Origin: Pyricularia pennisetigena
Taxonomy: Eukaryota > Ascomycota > Sordariomycetes > Magnaporthales > Pyriculariaceae
Assembly: GCF_004337985.1 (NCBI RefSeq)
Contig: NW_021940923.1
Span: 845,951-909,950 of the forward strand
Reading direction: 5' to 3'
DNA: 64,000 nucleotides
The stretch's first letter is position 1. Every line of letters begins with the position of its first letter. The notes under the pieces are model-generated. The model was not told where the DNA came from. It worked only from the letters and a program-made list of their open reading frames with translations, and made no database searches. Below, piece after piece: positions 1 through 12,404 of the stretch. A program made the position numbers and the translations under genes.

Positions 1-3000
1 GTGCGTGGTCTCCTAGGGGCACCGAGTCTCGACCAGACCATATTAGGCGTTTCCCGACAAAGTTGCAGCCAATGACAGACACACCATGCCGCAGATGTAT
101 ATCGGACTGGATGAAAGTCAAGGGCGGGAGTCCGACAAGGAAATGGCAGGCTGACCGACGGGAAAGTACGTCAAGTAGCCAGGCCGGTTAGTTGCGTGGT
201 AGAACTTTGCTCGGTTCAGATGGGCTCTCTGCCACAGGCAGTAGCAGTAGTCATCGTAGTATCGTCTGACCGCCCCGACCCCTGGACTGGTTTGTCGCGG
301 TATTCCTCTTCGGCTGTTGGCCTTTGGCTACCTTGTCATGTTGGCCAAAACTGGACAGGGAACAGGGGAATAGGCGGTGGACAAGGAAGTCAGGAGGAGA
401 GAGAATGAAGAATGAGGACTGGATATTCTTCGGGAGGTTGCGCAAAGGCGGTTGGACAGAGGTTGGTCGAGGTTGCGTGGGGAGGAGGACTTGGACAAAT
501 TACAATGGCGAATCGTAGGGCTGGCAGCCCAGCTGAGTATGTCAGGTAGTTTGCCTAGTAGTAGGTAGGTACCTCTGGGCTCGGCACTTTGAATGGTGTG
601 GATGGGATTGGCTTGTTAGTGGTAAAGAGGGTCAAGAGGAGGGCAGTGGGCAGTGTGTTTGTAGTTTTACTCTACTTCTAGCTTATTATGGCCAAGGAAT
701 AGTACGTGTAACCTAGTGGGGGGGCGGCAGGCTCCAGGGTTCGAAGATAGGGATGACGAGCTACCGAGGAGTGTACAGTACAGTATGTACCTACAGTAGT
801 ATTAATGAGTGACTGGGTGGGTGGAGGGGCAGTGAGAAGAAGAGCATGCATGGGTGTTAGAGTTGGGGAAGCTGCATCAACACGCTAGCAAATATTCGAT
901 CCAGATTTCCTGAAAAGATCGGACCGGGGTGTGCAGATGGAGGGGGTGTGAGTTTGACGGGAAGGCAAGGTACCTACCTCCTACCTATGCGGGTGTATGT
1001 GCAGTTGATGCGAGTGACCATGCATCTTTGTTGTCTGGTTTTGAGAAAAAGAGGGAGAAAAAAAAAAAAAAAGACAAGTAAGCTATGGGACTAACCATCT
1101 GGATTTTCGGTAGGAAACAGAGTAAGTTGGCTGCCTTGCTTCGGTACATTTCTGGTACAGTAGGCGAATGTTCCTTGTCAGTTGTTGGTGTCTCGCAGGT
1201 CTCCTGGGTCTAGGCTATAGGTAGTACTTCTTGTGCATAATCTGACGGGATGGGATAACATGAGATGAGATGAATGGTTTGGAGAAGAGTGGGTGTGCAT
1301 CCTCCATGACAACCTGTGACCAGGCATCTTAACGTGGCTGTGTTATATGAGTTCGTCAAGCCAGCGACAGGAACCGGAGGCTCCTGCTGCTACGACTGAA
1401 TATCGAGGGTATCATCATGCCCAACCTATTTGTCGGGGGAATGAAAAGTACACTGATCCATGGATAATCGAAATCTCTGAGGTGGGGACGATGTGAAAAG
1501 CAAACAGGCAAATCCCGATTGGCAAGTCATCCGGCTCGTTGGGAGAGGCCAAGAACGGAAGCAAACAAGTAACATGCAGATAGGTAGCAAGAACGCCAGA
1601 CGGAGGGAGAGAGAGACAGTGGATACCTATGAGAACATGCCATATTTCATTGTGAAAAAAAAAAAAATCTATGGCAGGCGGCCATGCGGTTATCTGATAA
1701 TCGGTAGATTCCCGTCTCGGGTGGCTGTTTTAGGACAAAGAAACCTAAGCCGCCGCTTGACCTCGTTGTGGAGGATCACCGAGTCAATGGTTCTGGCGTT
1801 TTCAGGAATAAAAAGAAATGGGAAAAAAGGAATGAAAAGTGAGAAGATCAGATGTATCGAGTCGAAAACCAGGGTCGGGCATCTTGGGGGATCTCGAGTA
1901 CCTGAGGTAGCTAGAACAAGAAGAAAGTATATGCCTAGCTTGAATCTCTTGGTATCAGTAGCGGTATGGGTAGGGTCGACAGGCCACAACCGACACAATA
2001 TTTCAGCTCATAGGACAAGTAATGTAGGTGAGGTGGCTAAGTAGGTACCTGGGCCAGGGCAAAGTAATTACTGCGTATTGTAAGATTGTGAGATGCAAAA
2101 GATTGTTGTCGTCATTTCTACAGGGCGTTTCTCTCGCACCTACTCACCACGTACGTACAGTAAGATACTGTAATTACGGTCTCTGCGTAAGCACCCGGCG
2201 CTCCTTCCCGATGGTACCGTCATCAAGACTGTTTCCTGCCCATGTCCTTAACAATTGACCCACCAAGACCCAAATGTTAGCTGGCTAGCTAGCATGGAAG
2301 AGCCTTTTGCCATCAATCCAGACCGTTTCGGGATGTGCAAGGGATCATTCCGGTCAGGTTACTTTGGTAGGCAGGTGTGCAATGAGTAGAGATCAGGGCG
2401 AGAGGGGGAAGAAATTTTCGAGGGCAGCAACTAAAAAGGTTGCACTGTTGCGGCGGACCGGGTTGGGCAACCAGGTCGATCGCGGCGAAACCAACGGAGG
2501 CCCGAACCCCAGAGCATGATTGCGGGACCTGGTTTTGGTTGCTTTTCCTCGAACGGTTTGCTTGTTGGGGTAAGCAGCAGAACAGCTCGGCAAACCAGGA
2601 CGACGAACATCAGCAGAAGCAGAAACAGGGTGGTAATCAGGGGTGCCCATGGAAGCTTGATAGCGGACACGCAGCCAATTCATGCATGGTGAACTCGCAA
2701 GTTGTTTCGACAGGCGTGTCGCTAGAAAATCTTGACGTAGCCAAGACTAGTCTAGGATTTCCTTTTTCTCAAGGACGGCATGTGGTCAACCCGATCTTGA
2801 GTTCTTTTTGTTTTCGACCCCTACCTAGCTCTCTAGTGGAGTCGAGGCTAATAGCGGGTTCGCAAAATGATTTCATTAGAGGGAGGGTAGCGAAAGAAAA
2901 GTGACCAAAAAAAAAAAAAAAAGGACGAAGAAGAACTATGGAAGTCAGAGACATTGATTAAAAGCAGTACGATTTTCAGGCCCCTGTAGAAAAAAAAATA

Positions 3001-6000
3001 CATGAGCATTGCGGTACATTAGCGTCTGGAGGACCGAATTCCATTGATGGAACTAAGTTGAGCGTCAAAATCAGCCGCGACGTGTGACAAATATCAGGGT
3101 AGATCCATAGCCGGCAAGATATAAATCGGTCGGCAATTACTGAGTAGTAATAAAATAATCAAAACAAAAACCAAGGGTGCAAAAATAACGAGAACAAGAA
3201 GTGCACAGAGTTGCAGTCGAGTAATGAAGAAAATGCACAAAGCTGCTTGTTGCATGGCGCAGACCTCGAGTTTGAAACCGGCGCTTGTTCAGCTATTTGT
3301 CGCCATTCCGCTGGCAAGTCGATCTTGGCCATGGGCTGGCTGTCCATGTGCTGCGGGTGTGATGTGTCTGTTTTCGGGCTTTCGGGCTAGACTATTCCCA
3401 ACCCAAGATGCTTTGGATATCTACTCTTGCATGGTTGAAGAAAAAAAAAAAGGACATTAAACAACAAATGCATGCTGTTGTTTCTACATGATCAAAACGA
3501 AATTCACTAAGGATACACGACACAGGTCTGTCTGCTTGCATGCACACCGAGGCTCCACAGCCAGCGCGTTATCGTGGTAGTACTCCCGTAAAAAAGTGAC
3601 GAGTATGGTGGATTGAATGCAACAATGGATCTGGCTAACGATTTAGATTGCGCCTAACGATTCGAAGGCAAACTTTCCGATGGCAAAATTATCCGCATGG
3701 TCAGGGACAAGGTGCTTAGCCGCTACAAGCTCTGAACCAGGTTACGGGTAGGGGTGTGTTTTCTTTGAATTGGAGACATTGTTTTTGCGCAACCCTATTT
3801 CTCAGCTTTTGAAGTGAGCAGGCAGGCAAGTGGGCGGGCAGGCAATCAAGGCAAGCGGCGGCAGGCAAGCGACACACAAAAATCAACATAATCGTCATGG
3901 CTGTAAGCGCCTTGTCTGGATAAAAAGCCCTGCATGTATATGACGATGTAATCAGGAAATAAGAATAAGAAAAGAAATCAAAAATCAAAAAAGGCACTGT
4001 CTCAACAGATCGCGTGCTGGGAACAACATGCTACTCACCCTGTTCATCTGGACACAAGCACGAGCCGAAGCGATTACACTCGGATTGATTGACCAACGAT
4101 CCACGCCTTGTTACTGAGACAAAACCATGAACGACAGACATGAATATCTCACGCGACCAGATAGATTTCCATTTCCATCTTCATCCGTTTTCTTTCCCAC
4201 TTGGCAGGTAGCCACAGATCCCAACCTAACCCGAGTCATTCGAGCGAGACAGTTTCGGCAGCGTACCGAATTGTAAATCCCAGGTGGAGTCGTTTCTGTT
4301 TCTCTGTCTCTCTCTCTCTCTCTCCCTCTCCCTCTCTTTTTTTTTTTTTTTTTTTTTTTTGTCTATTTTCTATGCAGGGCATGATTTGCCAGACGTCTGG
4401 TCGGTTGGGCGGCAAGAGCGGGTAGGTGCCCTTCCTTATTGAACAAAGGACGCGGTGCGAGAGTATAGTACTTCGTTGATGCGGTGGAGTTTTTCATTTA
4501 ACTTGAAAAATTACCTGGAGAAGTACGAGAAGCGACTAGCAAACTAAAAAAAACCCGTCGGTACTGGTAAGCTGCTTGGGAATCGGCCCGTGGAGGTATG
4601 CAAAAAAACGGGATGAAATGTACCTACATATCCGTTTTTGTCTTTGGCCCGTCGTAGGTCGACTCATGTTGCGCCCTGATTCGGACAAATCTTTGACTTC
4701 TTTGCACCATGGCCTGAGACCTTGACATGCTTTTTTGGCACTCTATTCTTTTTTTCCTTTGCCTTTTTCTTCTTTTCTTTTTTAATCCCACGCTTGGTTC
4801 TCGCTCCTTGCCTTGTCAACTACCTTGGGTCGCCTTCCCTTTTCGGTACTCTGCGACTCGGGGTCCATACTGCACGTCGGGGACTTTTTTTTTCTTTGAC
4901 GGAATCAGCCGTCAGCTGGTCAGAATTCACACTGCCGTACGCAACACCGCGTGTTAGGTTCAGAAAACGTTTACTACTGTACATACACATACAGGGGTTA
5001 CCCGATAACCATGGGTCAAGCCTGTGTCAAACAATTATTACATTTCCGGTTGAGCGTCTCGTCGTTCCGCCATTTTGGGAAGACTATTACGTAGGTAAGA
5101 GTCAAGGGCGAACGGAATGGATCATGGTATTTTGTACGCTGTTTACTATGAGATTATAAAAAGATTTTTCGGCCTCGGTCGCTTCATTTTAACCGCTCGT
5201 CTATTTTGCCCTTTTTCATCTGCTCTTTCGTCTTGTTGGAAGGAAACGACTGGAAACCCCCCAAATGCAGGCTTCTTCTGTCAGTGACACATGGCTCGCT
5301 GTACTCGTATGCCGTCCTCGATCTGACAGGGCTGCAGTCATCCCGACTTGACATGCAGGCCTCTACGGTGCCTATCCCTCTTTTAAACCACTTTAATCAA
5401 GTTGAGTTTCTTGACTCGCTAAGGGAGCTGTTTATGACGAGAGGCCCAGGTTTAATAACCTACTTTCAGTTCTAGACCTGGACCTGATGGAGAATACAGT
5501 TATTACATTTACCTGGAGGCATCATGCCAAGGCCGGTGCCGGTTGTTTGTTTTCGAGATGAAAAAAAAAGACTACACTCAATTGGAGGGTTGACCTTCTT
5601 CGTCCCTGCCAAGACTACTGAATGATGGACTGTCCAGTAGTCCAAGCATGATGCCTATTGCAAAGCGCTCCATATGGACGATGCCGCGTCGCGAATCTGC
5701 ACCCAAGTATAGGTTGCTTCAGGTATAATTATCTTTTTTTTTTTAAGAAAAAAATATCATCTCCTATGTCCTACCAAGTTCGCACGCCCCCTTTTTTTGT
5801 TTGGTACCAAAAAAAGGTTCCAAGAACCAGATACTTCAACCAGCCCGCTCCAGATTATGTCCGATCGTTCTTGTTCGCCATCTAAACACGTGTGTAAAAA
5901 AGAAGACTAACTTTGATAAACATCGTGGCCCACAATGGTGAACCACGATCGCCATGCCACCTTTGCAATGCGTGTGAAAAAAAAGCTCTTTCTCCTTTTC

Positions 6001-7596
6001 TTTCGTCCAAACACCTGAGACCCGCCACGCTTTTAGAATACGACGCTGAACGGCTGGTTCATCCCCGCGCACCACGCTTTTTTGTTCTTTACATGTCAAA
6101 TGTAGTTGCCAATCGCTTCTTCAATGCAATTCATGCCCAACTGCAACAGAGAGAGAGATGATTAAGCTCTATCGGGCGCCGAGCTTGCGTGTTGCTTGAA
6201 CGTTGCCGAACCATCTTGGCTGTGACGACCATTCGATGATGCATTGTCTTGGGGACGGTTTTCGTGCACCCAAGCATGCCATCAAATTGATCAAACTCAA
6301 GGCAAAGCAGAAACTTGATCATGCCCCTTCGACACGGAATTCCGGTGCCGGAAATGTCGCTCATCTCAAGTTCTTTTTTTTTTTTTTTTTTTTTGATTTT
6401 CTTGTTCAACCCCGGGCTCCCAAAACACAAACTGTCCCGCCCGTTTGTCAAGAGCTATGGTGCAATTATCCATGGGCCAAAAGCCCCACTGCTGCTACTT
6501 CAAAAACAGCCCGGTGCTTGTCCTCTAACCGTGATAGTAGTTAATCTGATTCTTTGTAGTGGTTATTGTTATTATTAACATTATTTTACCGGACAAAACC
6601 ATGGTCACTTCCAGGGACACGTGGCTCCGTCGCGAGCGAACCTCTGGCTTTCTGCGCCGATCTTTTGCTTTTCCATACTTTTTCCTTTTCTCTTTTTCTT
6701 CCTTTTTTTGTCTCTGTCTCCGCTACGCTCTATCGTATTCCACACACCCATCCCCTTTTGCCAGTCTACATAGCGTATTCCAGGACAAAAGAAAAACACA
6801 GAGAAAAAAGAAAAAGAAAAATAAAGGAACGACGCCATGGTCTGGAATATTCTCCCGGGCTATCTTTTTACGGTTAGGAGATTGTTTGATTCGGCTCCAT
6901 GCAGTTTTTTTTTTTTTTCTTTTTTTTTTTTTTGTTATTGTTCTAAGTGAGGATCCAGGCCTGAATCTGACCCCCAGTAGGCCGAACAATAGACTCTTGG
7001 GAGTGGGAAAGATGCCCAGCAGCCGCTTCTGGCTTCTTCTTTCGGGCTAGAGATCGGGAAGCATAATGTCGCCGCCCGAACCCCTTACCCTCCAAAAATA
7101 AGCCTTGTGCAAATCACAGCTGAGAGAATGCGAAAAATCAATCTGTTTGCACAGTCTCAATAACGAACCACTCACAGACAGTTGGTTTCCCAAGACTACG
7201 GCACGCTACTTGAGTTTAATATCCGCTCGAATAAGCATCTTTCTGCTTTCCCCCCTCCCCTCCTCCCATCCGCCGTCTCCTCGAATCTTGCCTGTTTTGT
7301 CTTTGTTTGCTTGCTTGCTCGCGTCCCGCCGGATCTTGGCATTTCGGGACCCGGTCGATCTTTCATGTCGTGCTGCTTTTCGTCCATGCTCTCCTAGTCT
7401 CTCTGTGTGTGTCGCCCTCGCCCTCTCCATCTCTTGCCTTTTATTTCCCCTCTGTCTACTCCGTATATCAGTAGGGGCTGCTGTACGGAGGTAATACTAC
7501 ATTGGGTAGCAGGCGGCGCCTCGGCAACGCCACAGAGGGATTTGTCGATGGATCTCGGCCGGCGAAATCGCAACGCCAAAATGGCAGCGCCACTCC

Positions 7597-7631
7597 ACAA
7601 ACGTATGCAATTTCCTAATGCATACGTTTGT
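7597..7631. repeat. Perfect 13-bp inverted repeat with 9-nt loop
   Basis: ACAAACGTATGCA at 7597-7609 and its exact reverse complement TGCATACGTTTGT at 7619-7631 are separated by nine bases. The repeat could be a binding site for a dimeric regulator or an RNA hairpin. No gene lies near it. Confidence 0.85.
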
Positions 7632-8429
7632 TTCTTCGTTTCTTGGCTCGTTACGAAAACGCCCACCGCACACACTTTGTACCTAGAGCGTTTCCGAGTC
7701 TCGGAAAGGAATCTCCAATCGAGCTCGTATTGTAATTTGAACGTTGGGTTGTATTACCATGGAAGACCCTGTGCAGCTGAAGAGTGGCCCCGCATCATGC
7801 TAGTGACTCCCTTGTTCCTTCTTATTTGTTGACAGGCGACACAATACAATGACCAGAACCCCATTTTACGGTCGCGTCTGCCGTCACCGGCGGTGAGCTG
7901 TGTCAGTCGTTTCCGTACTGCTGCGGAATCACCCGAAGCTATTGGCCGGGGAACTCTGTCTGGTTCCGGAAACTGCCCTTACATTGTTGACTTGCCTACA
8001 CCTTGTCTGGCCGCCCACCCTGTTAGAAACTGCTACTGAAAGGTGGCAGTGGCTGAGAACCGTACCTGCTTCTTCCACTGTATGTTCGGAGCACTCACAC
8101 CATTCAGTCCTCTGTTTGCTTTGGCGGTGAAGCCTCCATCCTACGGTGAGATCCCGGGCTGCAGAAACAATGTCTTCGTGGCATGGGTGCAGTGGACAAA
8201 CTTGTTCGTGCCATTCATTGTTAGCCGAAGCCCCTGTTGTGACATGCTCCTCATTTCTTCTTTGAATCTGTCTTCAGTGGCTTCCGTTGCTGACTGTTGA
8301 CCCCTAACTCCTGTTTCCAAACACGTATGTTACTTGGAGTCCAGAGTACCCCTAGCTGGTGAGCAAAGACACGTGAGCAAAGACGCGATAGGAGTGGAAG
8401 GGCCCTATTATCAGTGATTTTAAGCCACT

Positions 8430-8450
8430 ATGATGATGATGATGATGATG
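8430..8450. repeat. (ATG)7 trinucleotide microsatellite
   Basis: Seven perfect ATG units in noncoding sequence. Read on the minus strand they give a run of histidine codons inside an open frame that has no other support. Confidence 0.9.
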
Positions 8451-10251
8451 TGGTATAGAGTATTCCCCATAGCTGCTCAAGCCGGAGATCAAATGGCCTA
8501 AATGTATCATCATGGCCTTGGTCTGCCACTTCAATGTAGAGCCATCTATCCTGCGCAACCCAGCTAGCCCTCTCCTTGTGAGATCGATTCATCATCTGTC
8601 CCTTACAGATTGCAGTTTTCGGCTCTGGGGTAGCCTTCTTGATCAGGCCGTGGTGGTTAAGCAAAGGTCTAGGCGAGGCGAGACGGCCCGGGTAGGTCTT
8701 TGCTCGTCATTGCTATCGTTTGATGGATGTGCGTGGCATCGCTTTGCATCATTCATCAATCCGTTTGTTCTGTGACGCAATGCAGCGGCCCTTGTGTCAC
8801 GCTGCATTAAGCGTAAAGATATACAAGCAGGGATCGATCGCGGCATGAAAGCCCTTCCACGGCGAGCAATCTGTATCTTGACCTCGCTAGACTCGGTACA
8901 ATCATGGGTTGAGATCAGTCTCAGCTCCCTACACTGTAGTGTGAAAGGTCTTGTCAATGGACAAAGACGTTGCAAGGACGGACGCCTGGTCTGCTGTACA
9001 ACACGCAGCAGTATAGATGATATATGTGCCAAGTCGCATGTGGCCTCGACGACAGCAAGTGCAGGAAACGCAGGCTGCATAGGCTAGTGGCATCTCACAG
9101 TTTTGGTAATCTTCTCATCATCCTCTTTTGAGATGTTTCCCCACGTGTCCCGCGCGGAAACCAGCCTCAATATAGGCGCTGTCCGGTACTACTTGCCCGA
9201 GGGGACCGCATGCTTGTGCTGTAGTTGTTGCCTTGCAGTTGAAACAATTGGATACGGTTAGCTGCCATTTCGAGCTGCAGCCATCCCCGTGGCGGTCTGT
9301 CCCAGATGATGCAGAAGTGGCCGGATCTGGCATATCGTGATGGGGGAGACAAAGGGAACCTCTCGGATGCTGGGTTGATGTGGGGGAGGGGGATAATGGG
9401 AGTTCGGCTGCCTGCCTGCAGCAATCAAAGCGTTTGTTCGAGAAGCCGAGGGGTTTACGGTTACTGATCCTATTGCAAACGAACAGATTGTTCCCTCGGG
9501 AGGACAACGGTGGATTCGTCATGCACATGTATGCAGCCAGATTGGTGATGGCGACCTGAACATTTTGTTTTGACGACTAGGCGGTGTGAAGAGCAAGCGC
9601 TGCCGAGATCCCGATTTGTAATCATATCAATCTGCTTTTGTCTCTGATGAAGAATCTTGTCAAAGTAATCTTTCAACGGAGTGTTGATGGTGATGGTTGG
9701 AGAGCAGAGCAGACGACAATAATGTTGATAGATACATGGAAAACGGTCCACCCTAACCCTACCCATGTTTTCTGGTGGGCCTCCTTTCGTAGTTGCGTCG
9801 TGGCTTCCCCACCAAGATCCAATAGTGTCTGCTCCCCGCCGTTGAACGTGTGCATGCTGGATTCAATTTTGCGAAAGGATTCCCCTCAAGCTGCTGAAGC
9901 GCGTTGCTGTAGGTCTGATACGGGACGAGCACTGAAAGCTACACGGTTATTGAACCTCTGCCAGTGTCAACAGACCCTCTTTGCCAATCAGAGAATCATC
10001 TCGTAATGTATGAGTCAACACCGTTCCATCATACTCCGTTGCAAAGTCTTTGAGTTTGGCGAACCTCTATCAGAACCCGTTACATTGAGACCTTTTACAG
10101 AGCCAGTATCAGGCTGACAACTTGTAATCCAGAAAGACTTCATTGGACCACAGAGCTCTTGTTCAACTCATAGACTCAGGGGATCGTCTTTTCGCAGTAG
10201 CGCGAAACCACACACCCTCAGCTGGACTATCGAGTGATACTGGTCTCCAAG

Positions 10252-11286
10252 ATGGCAGACGTCTCGCTGCACATAGTCTCAGAGAACTCGGCGTCTGAGC
10301 GACGCATCACGCCGTCGTGGACCATAGCCACCCTCAAGACCAAGCTAGAGCCCATAACGGGTATCCCGCCTTCTTGCCAGCGGCTATCGCTCAAGACGGC
10401 AACGGGCGATGCCATCGCCATCGAGGCCGCAGACGATGAGGCAACGACCCTGGCCGGGTTTCCGCTTACACCGTATGCTGAGCTTAATGTGAGTGGGAAG
10501 ATACTCGCAGCAAACGTACTGGAGGCGTGCACTTCTTATTCCACGTTACTCTGCACATGGAAGAGCTGCGGCCACGATCACGATATGAAAAAGACAGTAT
10601 AGAACAATGTCTTGTATAGGCTCAAGCTTCGATGTGCCCCCTGTCAGCCAGTTCAAAGCAAGCAAAGACTCGCGGATGATTTTGTTTGGTCCCTGGTTCA
10701 AGCTCTTCAAGCACTTCAAGCACTATTTCAGAGCGGATAGAAGAGACAGACTCGCCATTTCATGCCCACTAACAACCCTTATCCGCAGGTAATCGACACA
10801 CGGCCGCCAAACGCCCGACCAAACTTCACCGACACTTCCAATGTCGACAAGTACGTAATGCCCGAGGAAGAATATGCCCAAAAGACCGACTCGGTCCTGG
10901 CGTGGAAAAAGGCCCAGAAGCTGGGCCGGTTCGATCCCAACGTGCCGGCGATGCTCGAGGCCAAGGTTGCAGCCTTTGCGCGCGAGGCCGAGGAGCGGGG
11001 CATCGCCGTCGGCAAGCGTTGCCGGGTTGGTGGTGAGGACACACGCCGCGGGACCGTCATGTATGTCGGCGAGGTTCCCGAGATCGCCACCGGCCCAGGC
11101 ACCTGGATCGGGGTCAGGCTAGACGAGCCGGTGGGAAAGAACGACGGAAGCATCAAGGGGAAGAGGTACTGGGGCGAAGGTGAGGGGCAGCTACATGGTT
11201 TGTTTGTGAGGCCTGAGAGGGTCGAGGTTGGAGACTTTCCGCCGCTAGATGACTTGGAGGATGACGAGGATATGGAGGAGATCTGA
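10252..11286 (+). CDS. Tubulin-folding cofactor B (TBCB/Alf1/Alp11), 2 exons
   Basis: Predicted CDS join(10252..10488,10789..11286), 244 aa. TBCB binds alpha-tubulin in the cytosol after it leaves the chaperonin and works with cofactor E in tubulin dimer assembly. Residues about 2-79 form the N-terminal ubiquitin-like domain (begins MADVSLHIVSENSA; contains TLKTKLEPITGIPPSCQRL). A CAP-Gly domain lies at about 155-230 with the signature GKNDGSIKGKRYW. The acidic tail ends DEDMEEI, like the DEI-type ends of animal TBCB. The intron is phase 0, 300 nt, with GTGAGT donor, an ACTAAC branch site at about 10767 and a GCAG acceptor; it falls between the UBL and the linker. Length fits the family (about 230-255 aa). 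The start is the first in-frame ATG of the UBL domain. Family assignment is secure. Confidence 0.93.
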
Positions 11287-12363
11287 TCCCATGGTCCTAG
11301 GCCTCTCTATTCGTCGCATATCAAAGCAAATTTCAAGTCTGGATGCAGGCTGCTCCATTTACTCTAGGCCTTCCGGAGCCGCAAGGCCGCGGGAAGCGAA
11401 GTTGGAGAGGAGGCTGGGAAAGATCGTTATTTTTGCGCGATGCTTGGTCGGCGGTTTGCTCGCAAGAGCGTTCCTGGACGATCCAACACGAGTATCTTAG
11501 AATCATCAAATCCCTGGTGGACACGACGATAAGTTACCCCTGTCATCACGAGTTTGTATTGATTCATCCGACGGCTGCTCTGACTTTAATTGCCTAAATA
11601 CCAGCTCGCTTTGGGCATGACACAGGTTTTATGGGTTTCGCAAACCTTCTGACAGAGCGGAAATAAGGACAGAATAGTGATTGCCGAAGTAGGCAGTGAA
11701 GCTGTGACAACCAGTTGCCAGTTTAGCCTCGGCTCCTTGTTCAAGCAGACCCCGAAAATTCATGATCAAAAGACTCAACAAAATCCCAAGTGTCTACAGT
11801 CGCCTAAATTTTCACAACATTTAGTTGATATTGAGCTGGGCCTCGGCTGGACTAGTAGATCCCTGGAGGACTGATTTGCAAGGCACGGCAGTCCTTTGCA
11901 GCTGTCGCCACTTGTTCGATATTGCTGCTCATGAGAAGAGTCAGCTCAGCTTGCTTTGTCATCTTGCAAACTCTTGTCCGTGGCTTTTGCTGAGCTGCCG
12001 TTGCGAGCTGAAGATTAATAGAATCTTGAAGTATCAATTGTTAATATCACGTTGCAGTTTATGATGGCCGCAAGGCAGACAAGCGTCTTGTTTCCCAACT
12101 TGAGCTGAGGAACAAAGTGAGCCGCTCCTGAAGATCCGTGGGGAAAAAACGGCGATGAGAAAGTTCGTCAGAGACTCGGAGTCAGTGTGCTCACCGGATA
12201 AGCCCCGGGATGCTGCACATCCTCTCAGGCCAGATTTGACGGTTCCAGACATGAAAAGCTGCGGAGGAACCGTCTGAGCCTGGCAAGGCTACCGCGGGGG
12301 TTTAGGAATTGCTTACGTTCGAATGGGCCCGCGAACACTGAGATACAACTCGATCTGGTATAC

Positions 12364-12404
<41 letters not shown>

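Larger units (their letters stand above)
1..10251. other. Gene-free left arm, no supportable coding sequence
   Basis: About 10 kb in which I find no open frame with recognisable family similarity and no chain of exons with matching splice signals. The longest open frames (1493-2044 +, 2440-2904 +, 8643-9080 -) are low-complexity or compositionally arbitrary. The stretch holds many A/T and pyrimidine runs (for example 6374-6394 and 6906-6933), a TC-rich tract near 4305-4360, an (ATG)7 microsatellite at 8430-8450, a telomere-like doublet CCCTAACCCTACCC near 9751, and a perfect hairpin at 7597-7631. It may hold noncoding transcripts, a long 5' regulatory region for the gene at 10252, or decayed sequence; the sequence does not say which. 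Confidence 0.6.

Noticed and set aside
1493..2044. 183-codon open frame in the left arm
   Set aside because: No recognisable domain, low-complexity Lys/Arg stretches from A runs, and no ATG context or splice evidence.
8352..8558. Poly-His small protein
   Set aside because: The His run comes from the (ATG)7 microsatellite read in reverse; nothing else supports a gene.
9749..9765. Telomere-like CCCTAACCCTACCC doublet
   Set aside because: Two imperfect units are too few for an interstitial telomere. A short telobox-like match is common by chance.
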